From Paenibacillus sp. A3 (GTDB taxonomy: Bacteria; Bacillota; Bacilli; Paenibacillales; NBRC-103111), in the NCBI RefSeq assembly GCF_001399685.1, contig NZ_JTHN01000029.1, forward strand, positions 1 to 64,000: a stretch of 64,000 nt of DNA. Reading direction: 5' to 3'. The notes beneath the pieces are model-generated. The model had not been told where the DNA came from and searched no databases. It saw only the letters and a program-made list of their open reading frames with translations. Each line of letters opens with the position of its first letter. Positions within the stretch are counted from its first letter, which is position 1. The position numbers were made by a program, and so were the translations under genes. This document shows positions 36,859 through 46,483 of this stretch, one piece after another.

Positions 36859-37311
36859 TTACGAAAGCCGTTTAAAACGATTCGTCGCCATTTCGTCCAA
36901 CTGATTTTGCTCTTTCTTCAAAACCTCGGTGGAAAAATGCTGAAACGCTCTTTCTTTCGCTTTCGTCCAAACTTTTTCTTCAATCATCTTACCGGTTAAA
37001 TCATCCTGTTTGTGCTGTACGATCGTTTTGGCTGCTTGCACATCCCGATGCTTGAGCTGAATGCGACCGTCAATATGGTTCACGTAACTTTGCAGCATGA
37101 GCAGGTTGGATACCGTCGTTACTTGGCTGGAAGACTTATGCAGCTCCTCCTGCATCTCGTGCTTGGCTTTCTCCAGCTCGGCCAGAGAAGATTCCTCCGC
37201 ACGCATTTTACCGATCGCTTCGGACAGCATCCATTCCGCTTGCGTTTTCTCGTTCATCTTCAAATCAACGATTTTTTGAAAAGCGTATCGAAACCGCATG
37301 CTCCTTCTCAT
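36859..37311 (-). CDS. fliJ: Flagellar export protein FliJ
   Basis: Coiled-coil protein that joins the FliI/FliH ATPase to FlhA. The sequence is almost entirely helical, starting with FRYAFQKIVDLKMNEKTQAE. ATG at 37311 overlaps the fliI stop (ATGA) and gives 150 residues; a second ATG at 37299 would give 146 and is preceded by AAGGAG too closely. An upstream open stretch of 28 codons is the end of fliI in another frame. Confidence 0.9.
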   Translation of the reverse strand: MRRSMRFRYAFQKIVDLKMNEKTQAEWMLSEAIGKMRAEESSLAELEKAKHEMQEELHKSSSQVTTVSNLLMLQSYVNHIDGRIQLKHRDVQAAKTIVQHKQDDLTGKMIEEKVWTKAKERAFQHFSTEVLKKEQNQLDEMATNRFKRLS

Positions 37312-38627
37312 CCCCTGTAAAATTCTCGAATTAGCCTTTCCTGCGCTTCCGCGTATGTCAGCTTCTCCGTGACGCGCTGTCGCGTATAATCCCATATCGC
37401 TTGTATAGAGTCGAGAGATTGATCAATTTCTGAATTTGATCCTCGCTGGTACGCCCCGATATTGATCAAATCTTCCGAATCTTTATACACAGATAGCAAT
37501 CTTTTCAAGTTCTCGGCCGCAAGCTGCTGCTCGTGAGGAACAATTTCTTTCATCACCCGGCTAACGCTGGCCAGAACGTCGATAGCGGGGTAGTGCCCGC
37601 GGTTGGCTATGTTACGGTTCAACACGATATGACCATCCAGTATTCCCCGTACAGCATCCGCAATTGGCTCATTCATATCATCCCCGTCGACAAGAACCGT
37701 GTAAAAGGCCGTAATAGAACCCTTAGGTCCGGTGCCCGACCGCTCCAGCAGCTTTGGAAGCGTTGCAAATACGGAAGGCGTATAGCCGCGAGTTGCAGGA
37801 GGTTCGCCTACCGCCAAGCCGACTTCACGCTGTGCCATGGCAAACCGGGTCACCGAGTCCATCATTAGCATCACATTCATCCCGCGATCGCGAAAAAATT
37901 CAGCGATCGTCGTAGCGATCAGCGCACCCTTGATCCGGATGAGCGCCGGTTGATCCGACGTTGCTACAATGACAACCGATCGGGCCAGCCCTTCGGGACC
38001 GAGATCGCGTTCGATAAAATCGAGCACCTCTCTGCCGCGTTCTCCGATAAGCGCAATCACATTCACGTCGGCTGACGTATTGCGGGCGACCATTCCCATC
38101 AGCGTACTTTTTCCGACGCCGGACCCGGCGAAAATACCGACACGCTGTCCCTTGCCTATCGTCAGCAGACCGTCGATGCAGCGTACGCCGACGCTTATCG
38201 GATCTAAAACGCGCGGCCGTTTTAACGGGTTGCTAGGTATATTATTAGTAGAATATTGCGTCATGCGCGATGGCAAAAACGTTCCGTCGAGCGGTTGCCC
38301 GAGCCCGTCCAGCACTTTGCCGAGCAGCTCGTGTCCTACCTGCACCGTCAGCGGTTTGCCGGTGCCGACCACATCGCAACCTGGACCGATGGCATGAAGC
38401 TCGCCGAGCGGCATAAGAATAACCTTGTTGTTCTTAAAGCCGACAACTTCCGCTTTGAGCGGCTGGTTCGATTTGAGCGGATAGATGTAGCATACGTCAC
38501 CGATGCTTGCATCCGGTCCCTCCGATTCGACCGTTAATCCGATGACTTGAGTGACTTTTCCGTTTACGCGCACCGGGTCGATTTGACTTAAATGCTCTAT
38601 GTATTTCTGCGCGGATGGCACCTGCAT
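37308..38627 (-). CDS. fliI: Flagellum-specific ATPase FliI
   Basis: F1-beta-like hexameric ATPase of the flagellar export apparatus. It contains Walker A GIFAGSGVGKSTLMG, Walker B VMLMMDSVTRFAMAQRE and the T3SS ATPase signature PATRGYTPSVFATLPKLLE. The length of 439 is normal. ATG is 3 bp past the fliH stop, with GAGGGATC upstream. Confidence 0.97.
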   Translation of the reverse strand: MQVPSAQKYIEHLSQIDPVRVNGKVTQVIGLTVESEGPDASIGDVCYIYPLKSNQPLKAEVVGFKNNKVILMPLGELHAIGPGCDVVGTGKPLTVQVGHELLGKVLDGLGQPLDGTFLPSRMTQYSTNNIPSNPLKRPRVLDPISVGVRCIDGLLTIGKGQRVGIFAGSGVGKSTLMGMVARNTSADVNVIALIGERGREVLDFIERDLGPEGLARSVVIVATSDQPALIRIKGALIATTIAEFFRDRGMNVMLMMDSVTRFAMAQREVGLAVGEPPATRGYTPSVFATLPKLLERSGTGPKGSITAFYTVLVDGDDMNEPIADAVRGILDGHIVLNRNIANRGHYPAIDVLASVSRVMKEIVPHEQQLAAENLKRLLSVYKDSEDLINIGAYQRGSNSEIDQSLDSIQAIWDYTRQRVTEKLTYAEAQERLIREFYRG

Positions 38628-38630
38628 GAT

Positions 38631-39449
38631 CTAAGATCCCTCGCTTCGCAGCGCCACTTGCCGAAGCGCATTCTTGATTTCGTTCAGCTGCGTGTCGATG
38701 CGGGCATCGATGCTTCCGAAGGAGGACCGAATAACGCATCCACGATCTTGTACCGAAGCATCCGGAATAATTTGTAGCTCCGCTTGCGAATCTAAGTGCA
38801 ACAAAAGTTCTTCTCGTGCGTCTTGTATATAGGAGAATTGAGAAGGCGATACGCAAAGCGCAATAATTCCCTTTTCTCTTCGCCGTGACAGTACCTTTTG
38901 GATTAGCTCGATAACCCATTCGGATTGCAGCGTCAGCTGGCGGTCGACGATTTTCTCGGCAATCGAGCAGCTGAGCTCGATCAAGAACGGTTCGGACTCT
39001 TGAATGATCTGCTGCTTTAGTATGTACGATTGTTCCAAGATTTGCGACGCTTCCTGCAGCATGGTGTCGTATTGCTGGCGAAGCTCCGCTTCGGCTCTGG
39101 CCAGCCCTTCCTGGTAGCCTTGCTCGAAGCCCCGGTCCATCGCTTGCTCGATCGTTTCCTGATCCAACTGTCTGCGTTCGTCCCACCAAGCTTCAATCTC
39201 GGCTTGGGCCTGTTGTCTGATGGCTGCGGCCTCATCCATGGCGGCGCGTACTTGCTCTTCGGCAAACGATTCGGCGTCTTGAAGAATTTGGTCCTTCATC
39301 TGCATCAGATTGTCGAGCTCGAGCTGTTGTTCCTCCGTCAGTTCGCCGTCTTGCAGCGGTTCTTGTTTGAGAACGGGAGGAGCTGGAGGCTCTACAAGCT
39401 TGCTGTCTTCCATAGCTACATATTGAAATGATTTGATGACATTAGACAA
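38631..39449 (-). CDS. fliH: Flagellar assembly protein FliH
   Basis: Dimeric regulator and stator-like partner of FliI. It starts at TTG 39449 (SNVIKSFQYVA), 9 nt after GGAGGAG, and overlaps the end of fliG by 8 bp; 272 residues result. A central Glu/Gln-rich coiled coil with GxxxG-like repeats (MDRGFEQGYQEGLARAEAEL) and the C-terminal FliI-binding domain (CSIAEKIVDRQLTLQSEWVI) are visible. Confidence 0.92.
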   Translation of the reverse strand: MSNVIKSFQYVAMEDSKLVEPPAPPVLKQEPLQDGELTEEQQLELDNLMQMKDQILQDAESFAEEQVRAAMDEAAAIRQQAQAEIEAWWDERRQLDQETIEQAMDRGFEQGYQEGLARAEAELRQQYDTMLQEASQILEQSYILKQQIIQESEPFLIELSCSIAEKIVDRQLTLQSEWVIELIQKVLSRRREKGIIALCVSPSQFSYIQDAREELLLHLDSQAELQIIPDASVQDRGCVIRSSFGSIDARIDTQLNEIKNALRQVALRSEGS

Positions 39450-40458
39450 TAATATCATCTCCTCCGCCACGGGCGATGATGATTTCACCGGCTTCTTCCA
39501 AACGCCTAATCGTAGCTACGATGCGTGTTTGTGCTTCTTCGACGTCACGCAGCCGAACCGGACCCATGTACTCCATTTCTTCCCGGAACGTTTCGGCCAT
39601 CCGCTTGGACATGTTTTTGAAAATGGCTTCCCGAACTTCTTCACTGGCCACTTTAAGCGCCAACTGGAGGTCGGCATTCTCGATGTCGCGGATAATCCGT
39701 TGGATCGAGCGATTGTCGATGTTGACGATGTCTTCAAATACGAACATCCGCTTCTTGATTTCCTCGGCAAGCTCGGGATCCTGAATCTCGAGCGAATCGA
39801 GGATCGTACGCTCTGTCCCGCGGTCGACGCCGTTCAAAATTTGAACGACGGCCGAAATCCCGCCGGCATTCGTATAGTCCTGCGTAACCGTTGCGGACAG
39901 TTTCTGCTCAAGTACCCGCTCGACTTGGCTGATGACCTCCGGCGACGTGCTGTCCATCAAGGCAACCCGCTTCGCCACATCCGCCTGCTTCTCTTGCGGA
40001 AGCGAGGACAGGATAATGGAGGCTTGCTCCGGCTGCAGGTAAGCGAGAACTAGAGCAATAGTTTGCGAATTTTCATTCTGGATGAAGTTCAAGATTTGAG
40101 CAGGATCGGCTTTCCGGGCAAAATCAAAAGGTCTCACTTGAAGCGTCGCCGTCAACCGGTTGATGATATCCAATGCTTTCTGAGATCCGAGTGCTTTCTC
40201 CAAAATCTCTTTCGCATACGTAATACCGCCTTGCGATATGAATTCTTGGGCTAAGCAAATTTGATGAAATTCTGCCAAGATCGCTTCTTTTTCGACATTG
40301 TCAACTTTCCTGACATTGGCTATTTCCAAAGTGAGCTGCTCAATTTCTTCGTCACGCAGATGTTTAAAAATTTGAGCGGACACTTCCGGACCCAAACTAA
40401 TCAAAAGAATTGCGGCTTTTTGTCGCCCCGTTAAACCCGGTTGCTGTACTTTAGCCAA
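39442..40458 (-). CDS. fliG: Flagellar motor switch protein FliG
   Basis: Rotor protein that contacts FliF, FliM and the stator. It contains GRQKAAILLISLGPEVSAQI at the N terminus, a middle armadillo domain (LVLAYLQPEQASIILSSLPQ) and the C-terminal torque helix with charged residues (DLQLALKVASEEVREAIFKN, MSKRMAETFREEME). The length of 338 is normal. TTG at 40458 is preceded by AGAGGTG; the frame's GTG three codons earlier overlaps that site. Confidence 0.96.
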   Translation of the reverse strand: MAKVQQPGLTGRQKAAILLISLGPEVSAQIFKHLRDEEIEQLTLEIANVRKVDNVEKEAILAEFHQICLAQEFISQGGITYAKEILEKALGSQKALDIINRLTATLQVRPFDFARKADPAQILNFIQNENSQTIALVLAYLQPEQASIILSSLPQEKQADVAKRVALMDSTSPEVISQVERVLEQKLSATVTQDYTNAGGISAVVQILNGVDRGTERTILDSLEIQDPELAEEIKKRMFVFEDIVNIDNRSIQRIIRDIENADLQLALKVASEEVREAIFKNMSKRMAETFREEMEYMGPVRLRDVEEAQTRIVATIRRLEEAGEIIIARGGGDDIIV

Positions 40459-40471
40459 GTGTTGCACACCT

Positions 40472-42067
40472 CTATTCGTCTACTAACCAAGTGCGGAGCA
40501 GATTAACAAATTCTTCCGGTTTTTTCTTGGCAAGCTGTTCCAGCTGCTTGCGCACTTGATTTTCATTGTTCAAGTTATCGATATCGATGGTCGGGAATTC
40601 CACTCGCGGCGACTCGTCCAGGATCTCTTCTTCTTCCTCTTGCAGCGCCTTGCGTCTGCGCATAAACCAGTAGGCGCCTCCGCCCAGCAAAGCGAGAGCC
40701 AGTCCGCCGAGTGCACCGTAGAGCAGCATCGAATTCGTGCTCGTTCCCTGGCTTTCGTTCGTTCTAGCGAACGTGTGGGGAAACACGGTTACTTTTTTAA
40801 GTAGCTCTGCATCCGTTATCGGTTGCTTGTTATCGGCCAAGCCTGCACGCACGACGTTGACGAGCATATTCCGGATCTCATTCACCGTTTCTGGCGAAAG
40901 CGAGGCCGGATTTTGCGGATCGGGTGGTTCAATGCCGACGTTAATGCTTAAATCTTTTACTATGTAAGGCGTCATTTCAATTTCGTTCGTAATGCGGTTG
41001 ACTTCCCGGTTTACCGTTTTTTGCAGCTCTTCGGAATTCGTCTTTCCGCTGTTGCTGCTGCCTGGGTATCCCGGCACATCCGTCGCGCCCGTTCCCGGTA
41101 CGCCGGACGTTCCTGCGCTGCCGTCGCTCGTATAGTTCTTTTGGATCTCTTGAATGGAAATATCGAGCCCGGTTTGGTCTACCGTATTCGGCGCAGTCAC
41201 CAGTTGCTCTTTGCGTCTCGTCTGATCGAAGTTCATCGTAGAGAATACACTTACGATCACTTTGTCCCGGCCGAGAATGGAGCCGAGCATTTGTTGCACG
41301 TTGCGCTGCACATCGTTTCTGAACTTGTTGTTGATTTCGAACTGCTGCAAAGCAAGATTGGAAGCTCCGCTCACTTTGCCGTTCGCTTTGGAGTACTCAA
41401 GCAGATCGCCGTTTTGATCGGAAATCGTAATGTTCTCGACCGGCAGCCCTTTGATACTGTGAGAAACCAAGTTATACATCGTATCGACCTTGGCCTGATC
41501 AAGCGTGTAGCCCGGCTTGATATCAAGCACGACGGAAGCCGATGCTTTCTCCGGTTGCTCCCCCTTCCGCAAGAACAAGCTTTCCTGTGGCAAGCTGATC
41601 AATACTTTCGAGCTTGCGATCGCATTGTTCGAGTTGATGAGCTGCTGCAGCTCGCCTTGAACGGCATTGACGTATTTGACATCGAATTCTCTGTCCGTGG
41701 TACCGAATGTGCTGCTTTGACTGAAGGCGCCATAGCCGACGTTGCCGTTTTTGTTCAACCCTTGCGATTCGACGGCAAGTTTGACACTGGCGACTTGACT
41801 GCGCGGAACGCCGATGCTTTTTCCGTCTTCGCTGAGCTGATACGGGATTTTGGCGCCGTCCAAGTACGCTTTGATGGCCGCTGCGTCGCTTGGCTGCAAG
41901 TTCGTATAAGCCAAGGCGTACTCGGTTTTAGAAAAATTATAACTAATAATACCTACCGTCAGTATGACTAAAATCACAGTTGCGATAACAGTCCACTTTT
42001 GCGTTTTGCTGAATTGATTCCAATATTGTTTCGTTCGGTTCCAATATTGGAGCACATTTTCGTTCAC
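40472..42067 (-). CDS. fliF: Flagellar MS-ring protein FliF
   Basis: Forms the MS ring, the base of the flagellum. Membrane helices are at about 24-44 (WTVIATVILVILTVGIISYN) and 445-467 (LLYGALGGLALALLGGGAYW). Between them is the YscJ-like ring-building motif region (AVQGELQQLINSNNAIASSK) and the second ring domain. The C-terminal tail (FVNLLRTWLVDE) binds FliG. The length of 531 is normal. Confidence 0.96.
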   Translation of the reverse strand: MNENVLQYWNRTKQYWNQFSKTQKWTVIATVILVILTVGIISYNFSKTEYALAYTNLQPSDAAAIKAYLDGAKIPYQLSEDGKSIGVPRSQVASVKLAVESQGLNKNGNVGYGAFSQSSTFGTTDREFDVKYVNAVQGELQQLINSNNAIASSKVLISLPQESLFLRKGEQPEKASASVVLDIKPGYTLDQAKVDTMYNLVSHSIKGLPVENITISDQNGDLLEYSKANGKVSGASNLALQQFEINNKFRNDVQRNVQQMLGSILGRDKVIVSVFSTMNFDQTRRKEQLVTAPNTVDQTGLDISIQEIQKNYTSDGSAGTSGVPGTGATDVPGYPGSSNSGKTNSEELQKTVNREVNRITNEIEMTPYIVKDLSINVGIEPPDPQNPASLSPETVNEIRNMLVNVVRAGLADNKQPITDAELLKKVTVFPHTFARTNESQGTSTNSMLLYGALGGLALALLGGGAYWFMRRRKALQEEEEEILDESPRVEFPTIDIDNLNNENQVRKQLEQLAKKKPEEFVNLLRTWLVDE

Positions 42068-42111
42068 TGTTTCACCCCATCTGATGAACCCTCTTCAGGT
42101 ACGTTTGAAGA

Positions 42112-42414
42112 TTAGATTTGCGTTCTCATGATTTCTTGATAGGCCTCGATGACTTTGTTTCGCACTTGAACCGTGAGCTCTAATCCCAAGGACGCTTTTT
42201 CAGAGGCGATCATCAGTTGATGCACGTCGGATATTTCTCCTTTGACGAACTGGCCTTTCATTGCATCGGCGGCGGACTGCTTATTATTCAAATCGGCGAT
42301 GGCGTCGCTCAAAAATTTTCCGAATTGGTCCGTAACTTCGGATGCGCTAGTTATTTTGGGTTGAACGGCGCCGGCAATCTGCTGCGGCTGCTGCAATTTC
42401 AAGGATTCGATCAT
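42112..42414 (-). CDS. fliE: Flagellar MS-ring/rod adaptor FliE
   Basis: Small rod-base protein of 100 residues. The conserved C-terminal helix KGEISDVHQLMIASEKASLG and LELTVQVRNKVIEAYQEIM is complete. ATG follows AAAAGGAGTAATAACC. It lies between flgC and fliF. Confidence 0.95.
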   Translation of the reverse strand: MIESLKLQQPQQIAGAVQPKITSASEVTDQFGKFLSDAIADLNNKQSAADAMKGQFVKGEISDVHQLMIASEKASLGLELTVQVRNKVIEAYQEIMRTQI

Positions 42415-42436
42415 GGTTATTACTCCTTTTCGTTAA

Positions 42437-42892
42437 CTATTTCCCGATTTCCAACGCTTTCCCGATCAAAGCTTTGGAAGCGTTCAGTGCGGTGACGTTG
42501 GCTTCGTAGGACCGGGTAGCCGAGATCATATCGACCATTTCTTTCAAAATGTCCACATTGGGCAAAAGTACCATGCCGTTCTCGTCCGCATCCGGATGCG
42601 TCGGGTCGTAATGCTGTCTAAAAGGAGAAGGATCTTGGATTACTTGAGTTACCCGTACGCCGTCCCCGGCTCCCGAATTTTTACCGGACATGGCATTGGC
42701 AAGCGACTCGCCGAAATTTTGCTGTTTTGGTTCGAAAGACACCAGTTTGCGCTGATACGGGACCCATTTGCCGTTTACCATCTGCGCTCTTGTCGAATCC
42801 GCATTGGCGATGTTGGACGAAATAACGTCCATCCGAAAGCGCTGCGCCGTTAGTGCGGAAGAACTGATGTCAAAACCGTTTGTAAGTCTCAT
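42437..42892 (-). CDS. flgC: Flagellar proximal rod protein FlgC
   Basis: Rod subunit of 151 residues. The N-terminal rod motif is FDISSSALTAQRFRMDVISS NIANADS (shown split) and the C-terminal one is VDMISATRSYEANVTALNAS. It starts 3 bp after flgB and is followed by fliE. Confidence 0.96.
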   Translation of the reverse strand: MRLTNGFDISSSALTAQRFRMDVISSNIANADSTRAQMVNGKWVPYQRKLVSFEPKQQNFGESLANAMSGKNSGAGDGVRVTQVIQDPSPFRQHYDPTHPDADENGMVLLPNVDILKEMVDMISATRSYEANVTALNASKALIGKALEIGK

Positions 42893-42895
42893 CCG

Positions 42896-43297
42896 TTACA
42901 CTCTCCCGCCGATAGCTGTTCTGATTTTTTTGATCTCGCCGCTGACTTGCTGGACCATTACGTTGTATCGAAGTTGGTTTTTGGCCATGAGCGCCATTTC
43001 GTAATCGATATCGACGTTATTCAAGTTGTTGTTAATCATGGATTGGTTGTCACGAACGATTTGCGGTTCCGGCTTTGCCGGACGTCCGATATAAAAATGC
43101 CTCGGATCCGTCCGATACCCTTCAATCCCGGCTCCGTTCATTTCCTGCTGCAGCAGTTCTTCAAAACGAACTTCCGAACGTTTGAAAAAGGGCGTGTCGA
43201 CATTTGCCACATTGTCGGCAATCACTTTTTGCCTAAGTGTGGCGGCATCAAGGGCACGCTCCAGCGTTTGAAATGAAGGCTTGTTTAAAATATTCAT
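42896..43297 (-). CDS. flgB: Flagellar proximal rod protein FlgB
   Basis: First gene of the fla/che operon. Rod subunit of 133 residues with LRQKVIADNVANVDTPFFKR at the N terminus and the C-terminal helix MALMAKNQLRYNVMVQQVSG. ATG at 43297 follows AAGTGGGAGTCAACGC; upstream ATGs in the frame precede the ribosome site. Confidence 0.95.
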   Translation of the reverse strand: MNILNKPSFQTLERALDAATLRQKVIADNVANVDTPFFKRSEVRFEELLQQEMNGAGIEGYRTDPRHFYIGRPAKPEPQIVRDNQSMINNNLNNVDIDYEMALMAKNQLRYNVMVQQVSGEIKKIRTAIGGRV

Positions 43298-43394
43298 GCG
43301 TTGACTCCCACTTTCCAAGGATGATTCTGAATCTAGTTATTCAACAAGATAACGTAATATCCTCCTTCCTTCGACATCTAAACATAAAAAAAAT

Positions 43395-43436
43395 ACAATA
43401 CGGTTTGTCGTAAAATGTAGTAAACGAGAACTACAT
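43395..43436 (-). promoter_or_regulatory. Candidate fla/che promoter with overlapping palindrome
   Basis: On the minus strand TTTACT (43424-43419), 18 bp, TATTGT (43400-43395), ending about 97 bp before flgB. A perfect inverted repeat, ATGTAGT-N8-ACTACAT (43415-43436), covers the -35 hexamer and would place a bound protein in the path of RNA polymerase. The promoter hexamers are only fair matches; the repeat itself is exact. Confidence 0.55.
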
Positions 43437-43470
43437 CTATATTGAGAGATCTTGGAAGTGAATACAATAT

Positions 43471-43503
43471 GAAAAAAGCCCTATATTTGCATATAGAGCC
43501 CGA
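43471..43503 (-). terminator. Intrinsic terminator after codY
   Basis: On the minus strand GGCTCTATAT-GCAA-ATATAGGGC (one G-T pair) is followed by TTTTTTC. It lies 35 bp past the codY stop and isolates hslV-hslU-codY from the fla/che promoter. Confidence 0.88.
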
Positions 43504-43537
43504 AATGTTAAATATTTCACGTTTTTGAGAATGCTGA

Positions 43538-44311
43538 CTACGCTTTCACACTTTGGATGCCAGCCATCAATTGATCGTTCAAAACGCGAATGTACGTTCC
43601 CTTCATGCCAAGCGAACGCGTTTCAATGACACCGGCGCTTTCCAGCTTGCGCAGGGCATTGACAATGACCGAACGGGTAATCCCTACGCGATCCGCGATT
43701 TTACTGGCTACAAGGAGTCCTTCCGACCCTTCGAGCTGCTCGAAAATATGTTCGACCGCTTCCAGCTCGCTGAAGGATAACGAACCGACCGCCACCTGGA
43801 CGACTGCTTTGCCCCGGGCTTCGATCTCAATCTGCTCCGCTTTTTCGCGCAAAATCTCCATCGCCACAACAGTAGAACCATATTCCGCCAAAATTAAATC
43901 GTCATCGATAAACATGCCGTTGCGTTTCGTGAGAACAAGCGTTCCCAACCTTTCGCCACCTCCGATAATCGGAACAATCGTCATGTAAAAGCCGGCATCA
44001 TTCGAAATTTGTCGAAAGATATCGAATTCGCTACCTGCCTCCAGGTTGGAGGACGTTTCCTCCACCTTGAGCAAAAGCTGGTTGTATTCGGACGGAAACC
44101 GGTTTTCCTGCAGCACCGTTTCGTTCACGCCGGCCTCGAATACGGGCGTTGTGAACGCGCTTCCCAGCACCTTTCCTCTCCGACTGACGACAAATATTTC
44201 CGCCTGCAAAATATCGCTCAGCACCGTGGCCATATCCATAAAGCTGACCGGGTTCCCCGCTTCCTTTTGCAGCAGTTTATTCAGCCTTCTGGTTTTCATC
44301 AAAAGTGTCAT
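43538..44311 (-). CDS. codY: GTP/branched-chain amino acid sensing repressor CodY
   Basis: Global repressor of stationary-phase genes in low-GC Gram-positives; in B. subtilis it also acts on fla/che. The N-terminal GAF-like ligand domain ([20 protein letters not shown]) is followed by a linker helix and the winged helix-turn-helix [20 protein letters not shown] ending with [14 protein letters not shown]. The length of 257 is normal. ATG at 44311 follows GGAGGCAAGACTA; an upstream in-frame stretch belongs to the end of hslU. Confidence 0.97.
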   Translation of the reverse strand: MTLLMKTRRLNKLLQKEAGNPVSFMDMATVLSDILQAEIFVVSRRGKVLGSAFTTPVFEAGVNETVLQENRFPSEYNQLLLKVEETSSNLEAGSEFDIFRQISNDAGFYMTIVPIIGGGERLGTLVLTKRNGMFIDDDLILAEYGSTVVAMEILREKAEQIEIEARGKAVVQVAVGSLSFSELEAVEHIFEQLEGSEGLLVASKIADRVGITRSVIVNALRKLESAGVIETRSLGMKGTYIRVLNDQLMAGIQSVKA

Positions 44312-44333
44312 TAGTCTTGCCTCCAAGTTGACA

Positions 44334-45731
44334 TTACAAAATGTACTGGCTGAGATCCCGGTTCTGCACGATACCGGACAGTTTTTCTCTGACATACTCC
44401 GGTGAGATTACGATTTGCTCAAGCGTGATTTCCGGCGCTTCGAAGGACAAATCTTCCAGCAATTTCTCTAAAATGGTATGCAGACGGCGGGCGCCGATGT
44501 TATCGGTATTCTGATTCACGTCGGCGGCAATCCGGGCAATTTCCAGAATCGCTTCGTCGGAAAACTCGACACGAATTCCTTCCGTTTCCAGCAGTGCCGT
44601 ATATTGTTTGGTTAACGCATTTTTCGGCTCTTTCAATATGAGCACAAAGTCCTGCTCCGATAAGCTGCTCAGTTCGACCCGGATCGGAAAACGCCCCTGA
44701 AGCTCGGGAATCAAATCCGACGGTTTCGCGATATGGAATGCCCCTGCCGCCACAAACAGGATATAATCCGTTTTTACAGGGCCGTATTTGGTCATGACGG
44801 TCGATCCCTCGACAATAGGCAAAATGTCCCGCTGCACGCCCTCACGTGAGACGTCCGGCCCACTGCCGCGGCTGGAGCTGCATATCTTATCGATCTCGTC
44901 GATGAAAATGATGCCTCCCTGCTCTGCTCGCTTCACCGCTTCCTGGATCACTTCGTCCATATCCAGCAGCTTTTGGGCCTCCTCTTGAAGCAGCACCTTG
45001 CGCGCTTCTTTGATCGGGAGCTTGCGCTTTTTCGTCCGCTTCGGCATCAGGCTTCCGAACAGCTCCTGCATATTCATTCCCGCCTGATCGTTGCCCTGTC
45101 CCGCCAGCATATCGAACATCGAAGGAGAGCTATCCTCCACCTCGATTTCGATCACTTGATTCTCAAGCTCGCCGCGCAGAAGACGTTCCCTAACTTCCTG
45201 CCTCTGGGACGCAATCGACGAATCGGTCTCCGGCTCCGTATCCGTATGACCTGCATTCTGCTGGCCAAACAGCATTTCCAGCGGATTGCGCTGGCCCCGG
45301 TTCTTGGACGGACTAGGTACAAGGATGGATACGATCCGGTCGTTAACCATTTGCTCCGCACGGTCCTTAAGCTTATCGGTTTTCTCCGCTTTTACCATGC
45401 GGATCGACGTTTCCACCAAGTCCCGGACCATTGACTCAACATCGCGTCCGACGTATCCGACTTCCGTGAATTTTGTTGCCTCGACTTTAATAAACGGCGC
45501 ATTGACCAGTTTTGCCATACGGCGGGCAATTTCCGTCTTGCCGACACCGGTCGGTCCGATCATTAGCAGGTTCTTCGGTGCGATCTCGTCGCGGAGCGAT
45601 TCTTCGAGCAGGCTCCGGCGGTACCGGTTGCGCAGCGCGACGGCAACGGACTTCTTGGCCTGCTTCTGTCCGACGATATACTTATCCAATTCGGCTACGA
45701 TTTCTCTGGGGGTTAAGGCTATTTGCTTCAA
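44334..45731 (-). CDS. hslU: ATP-dependent protease ATPase subunit HslU (ClpY)
   Basis: AAA+ unfoldase that feeds HslV. It has [20 protein letters not shown] at the N terminus, Walker [20 protein letters not shown], the intermediate I domain (about 110-240), Walker [14 protein letters not shown] and the sensor-2 region [21 protein letters not shown] (in part). TTG at 45731 lies 8 nt after AGGAGG, giving 466 residues. It overlaps nothing and is followed by codY after 22 bp. Confidence 0.97.
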   Translation of the reverse strand: MKQIALTPREIVAELDKYIVGQKQAKKSVAVALRNRYRRSLLEESLRDEIAPKNLLMIGPTGVGKTEIARRMAKLVNAPFIKVEATKFTEVGYVGRDVESMVRDLVETSIRMVKAEKTDKLKDRAEQMVNDRIVSILVPSPSKNRGQRNPLEMLFGQQNAGHTDTEPETDSSIASQRQEVRERLLRGELENQVIEIEVEDSSPSMFDMLAGQGNDQAGMNMQELFGSLMPKRTKKRKLPIKEARKVLLQEEAQKLLDMDEVIQEAVKRAEQGGIIFIDEIDKICSSSRGSGPDVSREGVQRDILPIVEGSTVMTKYGPVKTDYILFVAAGAFHIAKPSDLIPELQGRFPIRVELSSLSEQDFVLILKEPKNALTKQYTALLETEGIRVEFSDEAILEIARIAADVNQNTDNIGARRLHTILEKLLEDLSFEAPEITLEQIVISPEYVREKLSGIVQNRDLSQYIL

Positions 45732-45748
45732 CGTCATAACCTCCTGGA

Positions 45749-46291
45749 TCATTCGATTTCTTCGACAATGATATTGTGATTCGTAAACACGCAAATCTCA
45801 GCCGCCATCGTAAGCGCGGCATGGGCGATTTCCTTCGCGCTCATCTGCGGCGCATAACGGTGCAGCGCCCGGCCGGCGGCGAGCGCAAAGCTGCCCCCGG
45901 AACCGATCGCCAGGATGCCGTCGTCCGGCTCGATGATTTCCCCGTTGCCGGACAAAAGCAGTAGCCCGCTTCGGTCCATCACGATCATCATGGCTTCCAG
46001 TCTGCGCAGCACGCGATCCTGACGCCAATCTTTGGTCAGTTCAACGGCAGAGCGCTGCAAATTGCCGTGATGCTCCTCCAGCTTCGCCTCGAACTTCTCG
46101 AATAATGTAATCGCATCGGCGACCGAGCCGGCAAACCCGGCTATGACGTTGCCGCGATACAATCTTCTCACTTTTTTGGCTTGACTTTTCATGACCATGC
46201 TGTTGCCGAAGGTCACTTGTCCGTCCCCTGCAATAGCGCCCTTGCCCTGATGGCGGACGGCAAAAATCGTCGTGGCGTGAAATTGCTCCAT
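45749..46291 (-). CDS. hslV: ATP-dependent protease proteolytic subunit HslV (ClpQ)
   Basis: Proteasome-beta-like peptidase, partner of HslU. It reads [20 protein letters not shown] at the start and [20 protein letters not shown] later. The length of 180 is normal for Bacilli. The encoded N terminus is Met-Glu-Gln-Phe-His-Ala-Thr-Thr, so the Ser reported as the N-terminal nucleophile in B. subtilis CodW is not present; the Thr pair aligned with E. coli HslV is. AGGAGG lies 12 nt before the ATG, a long spacing. Confidence 0.95.
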   Translation of the reverse strand: MEQFHATTIFAVRHQGKGAIAGDGQVTFGNSMVMKSQAKKVRRLYRGNVIAGFAGSVADAITLFEKFEAKLEEHHGNLQRSAVELTKDWRQDRVLRRLEAMMIVMDRSGLLLLSGNGEIIEPDDGILAIGSGGSFALAAGRALHRYAPQMSAKEIAHAALTMAAEICVFTNHNIIVEEIE

Positions 46292-46415
46292 GGGCCCGAT
46301 ATTCCTCCTCCATAGTAAAGAAAAGCTTCGGATTAAGCGCTTTTCCGCCCACAATAACACTCGCTGCGGGCTTCCGGAACTTCATTGATGCAGAATTTAG
46401 TTGTCTACAAGACGA

Positions 46416-46466
46416 AAACTAAGCTGTTTCAAGCTTAGTTTGGCGAGGGCTCCGTGATGCGGAGCA
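46416..46466 (-). repeat. Two hairpins between trmFO and hslV
   Basis: AAACTAAGCT-N6-AGCTTAGTTT (46416-46441) is a perfect 10-bp inverted repeat; GCTCCG-N5-CGGAGC (46450-46466) is a second 6-bp one. On the minus strand the first hairpin is followed by TCGTC, so it is a weak terminator of trmFO at best. They lie downstream of the putative hslV promoter and so would be in its leader. Confidence 0.6.
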
Positions 46467-46483
46467 AGATAATATTCGGATCT

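Noticed and set aside
41021-41971. Plus-strand open frame opposite fliF
   Set aside because: Antisense to a complete FliF with all expected segments.
43321-43335. CodY-box-like sequence TAGATTCAGAATCAT before flgB
   Set aside because: Only the core TTCAGAA fits; five of 15 positions differ from AATTTTCWGAAAATT and it lies close to the ribosome site, so chance is likely despite CodY control of fla/che in B. subtilis.
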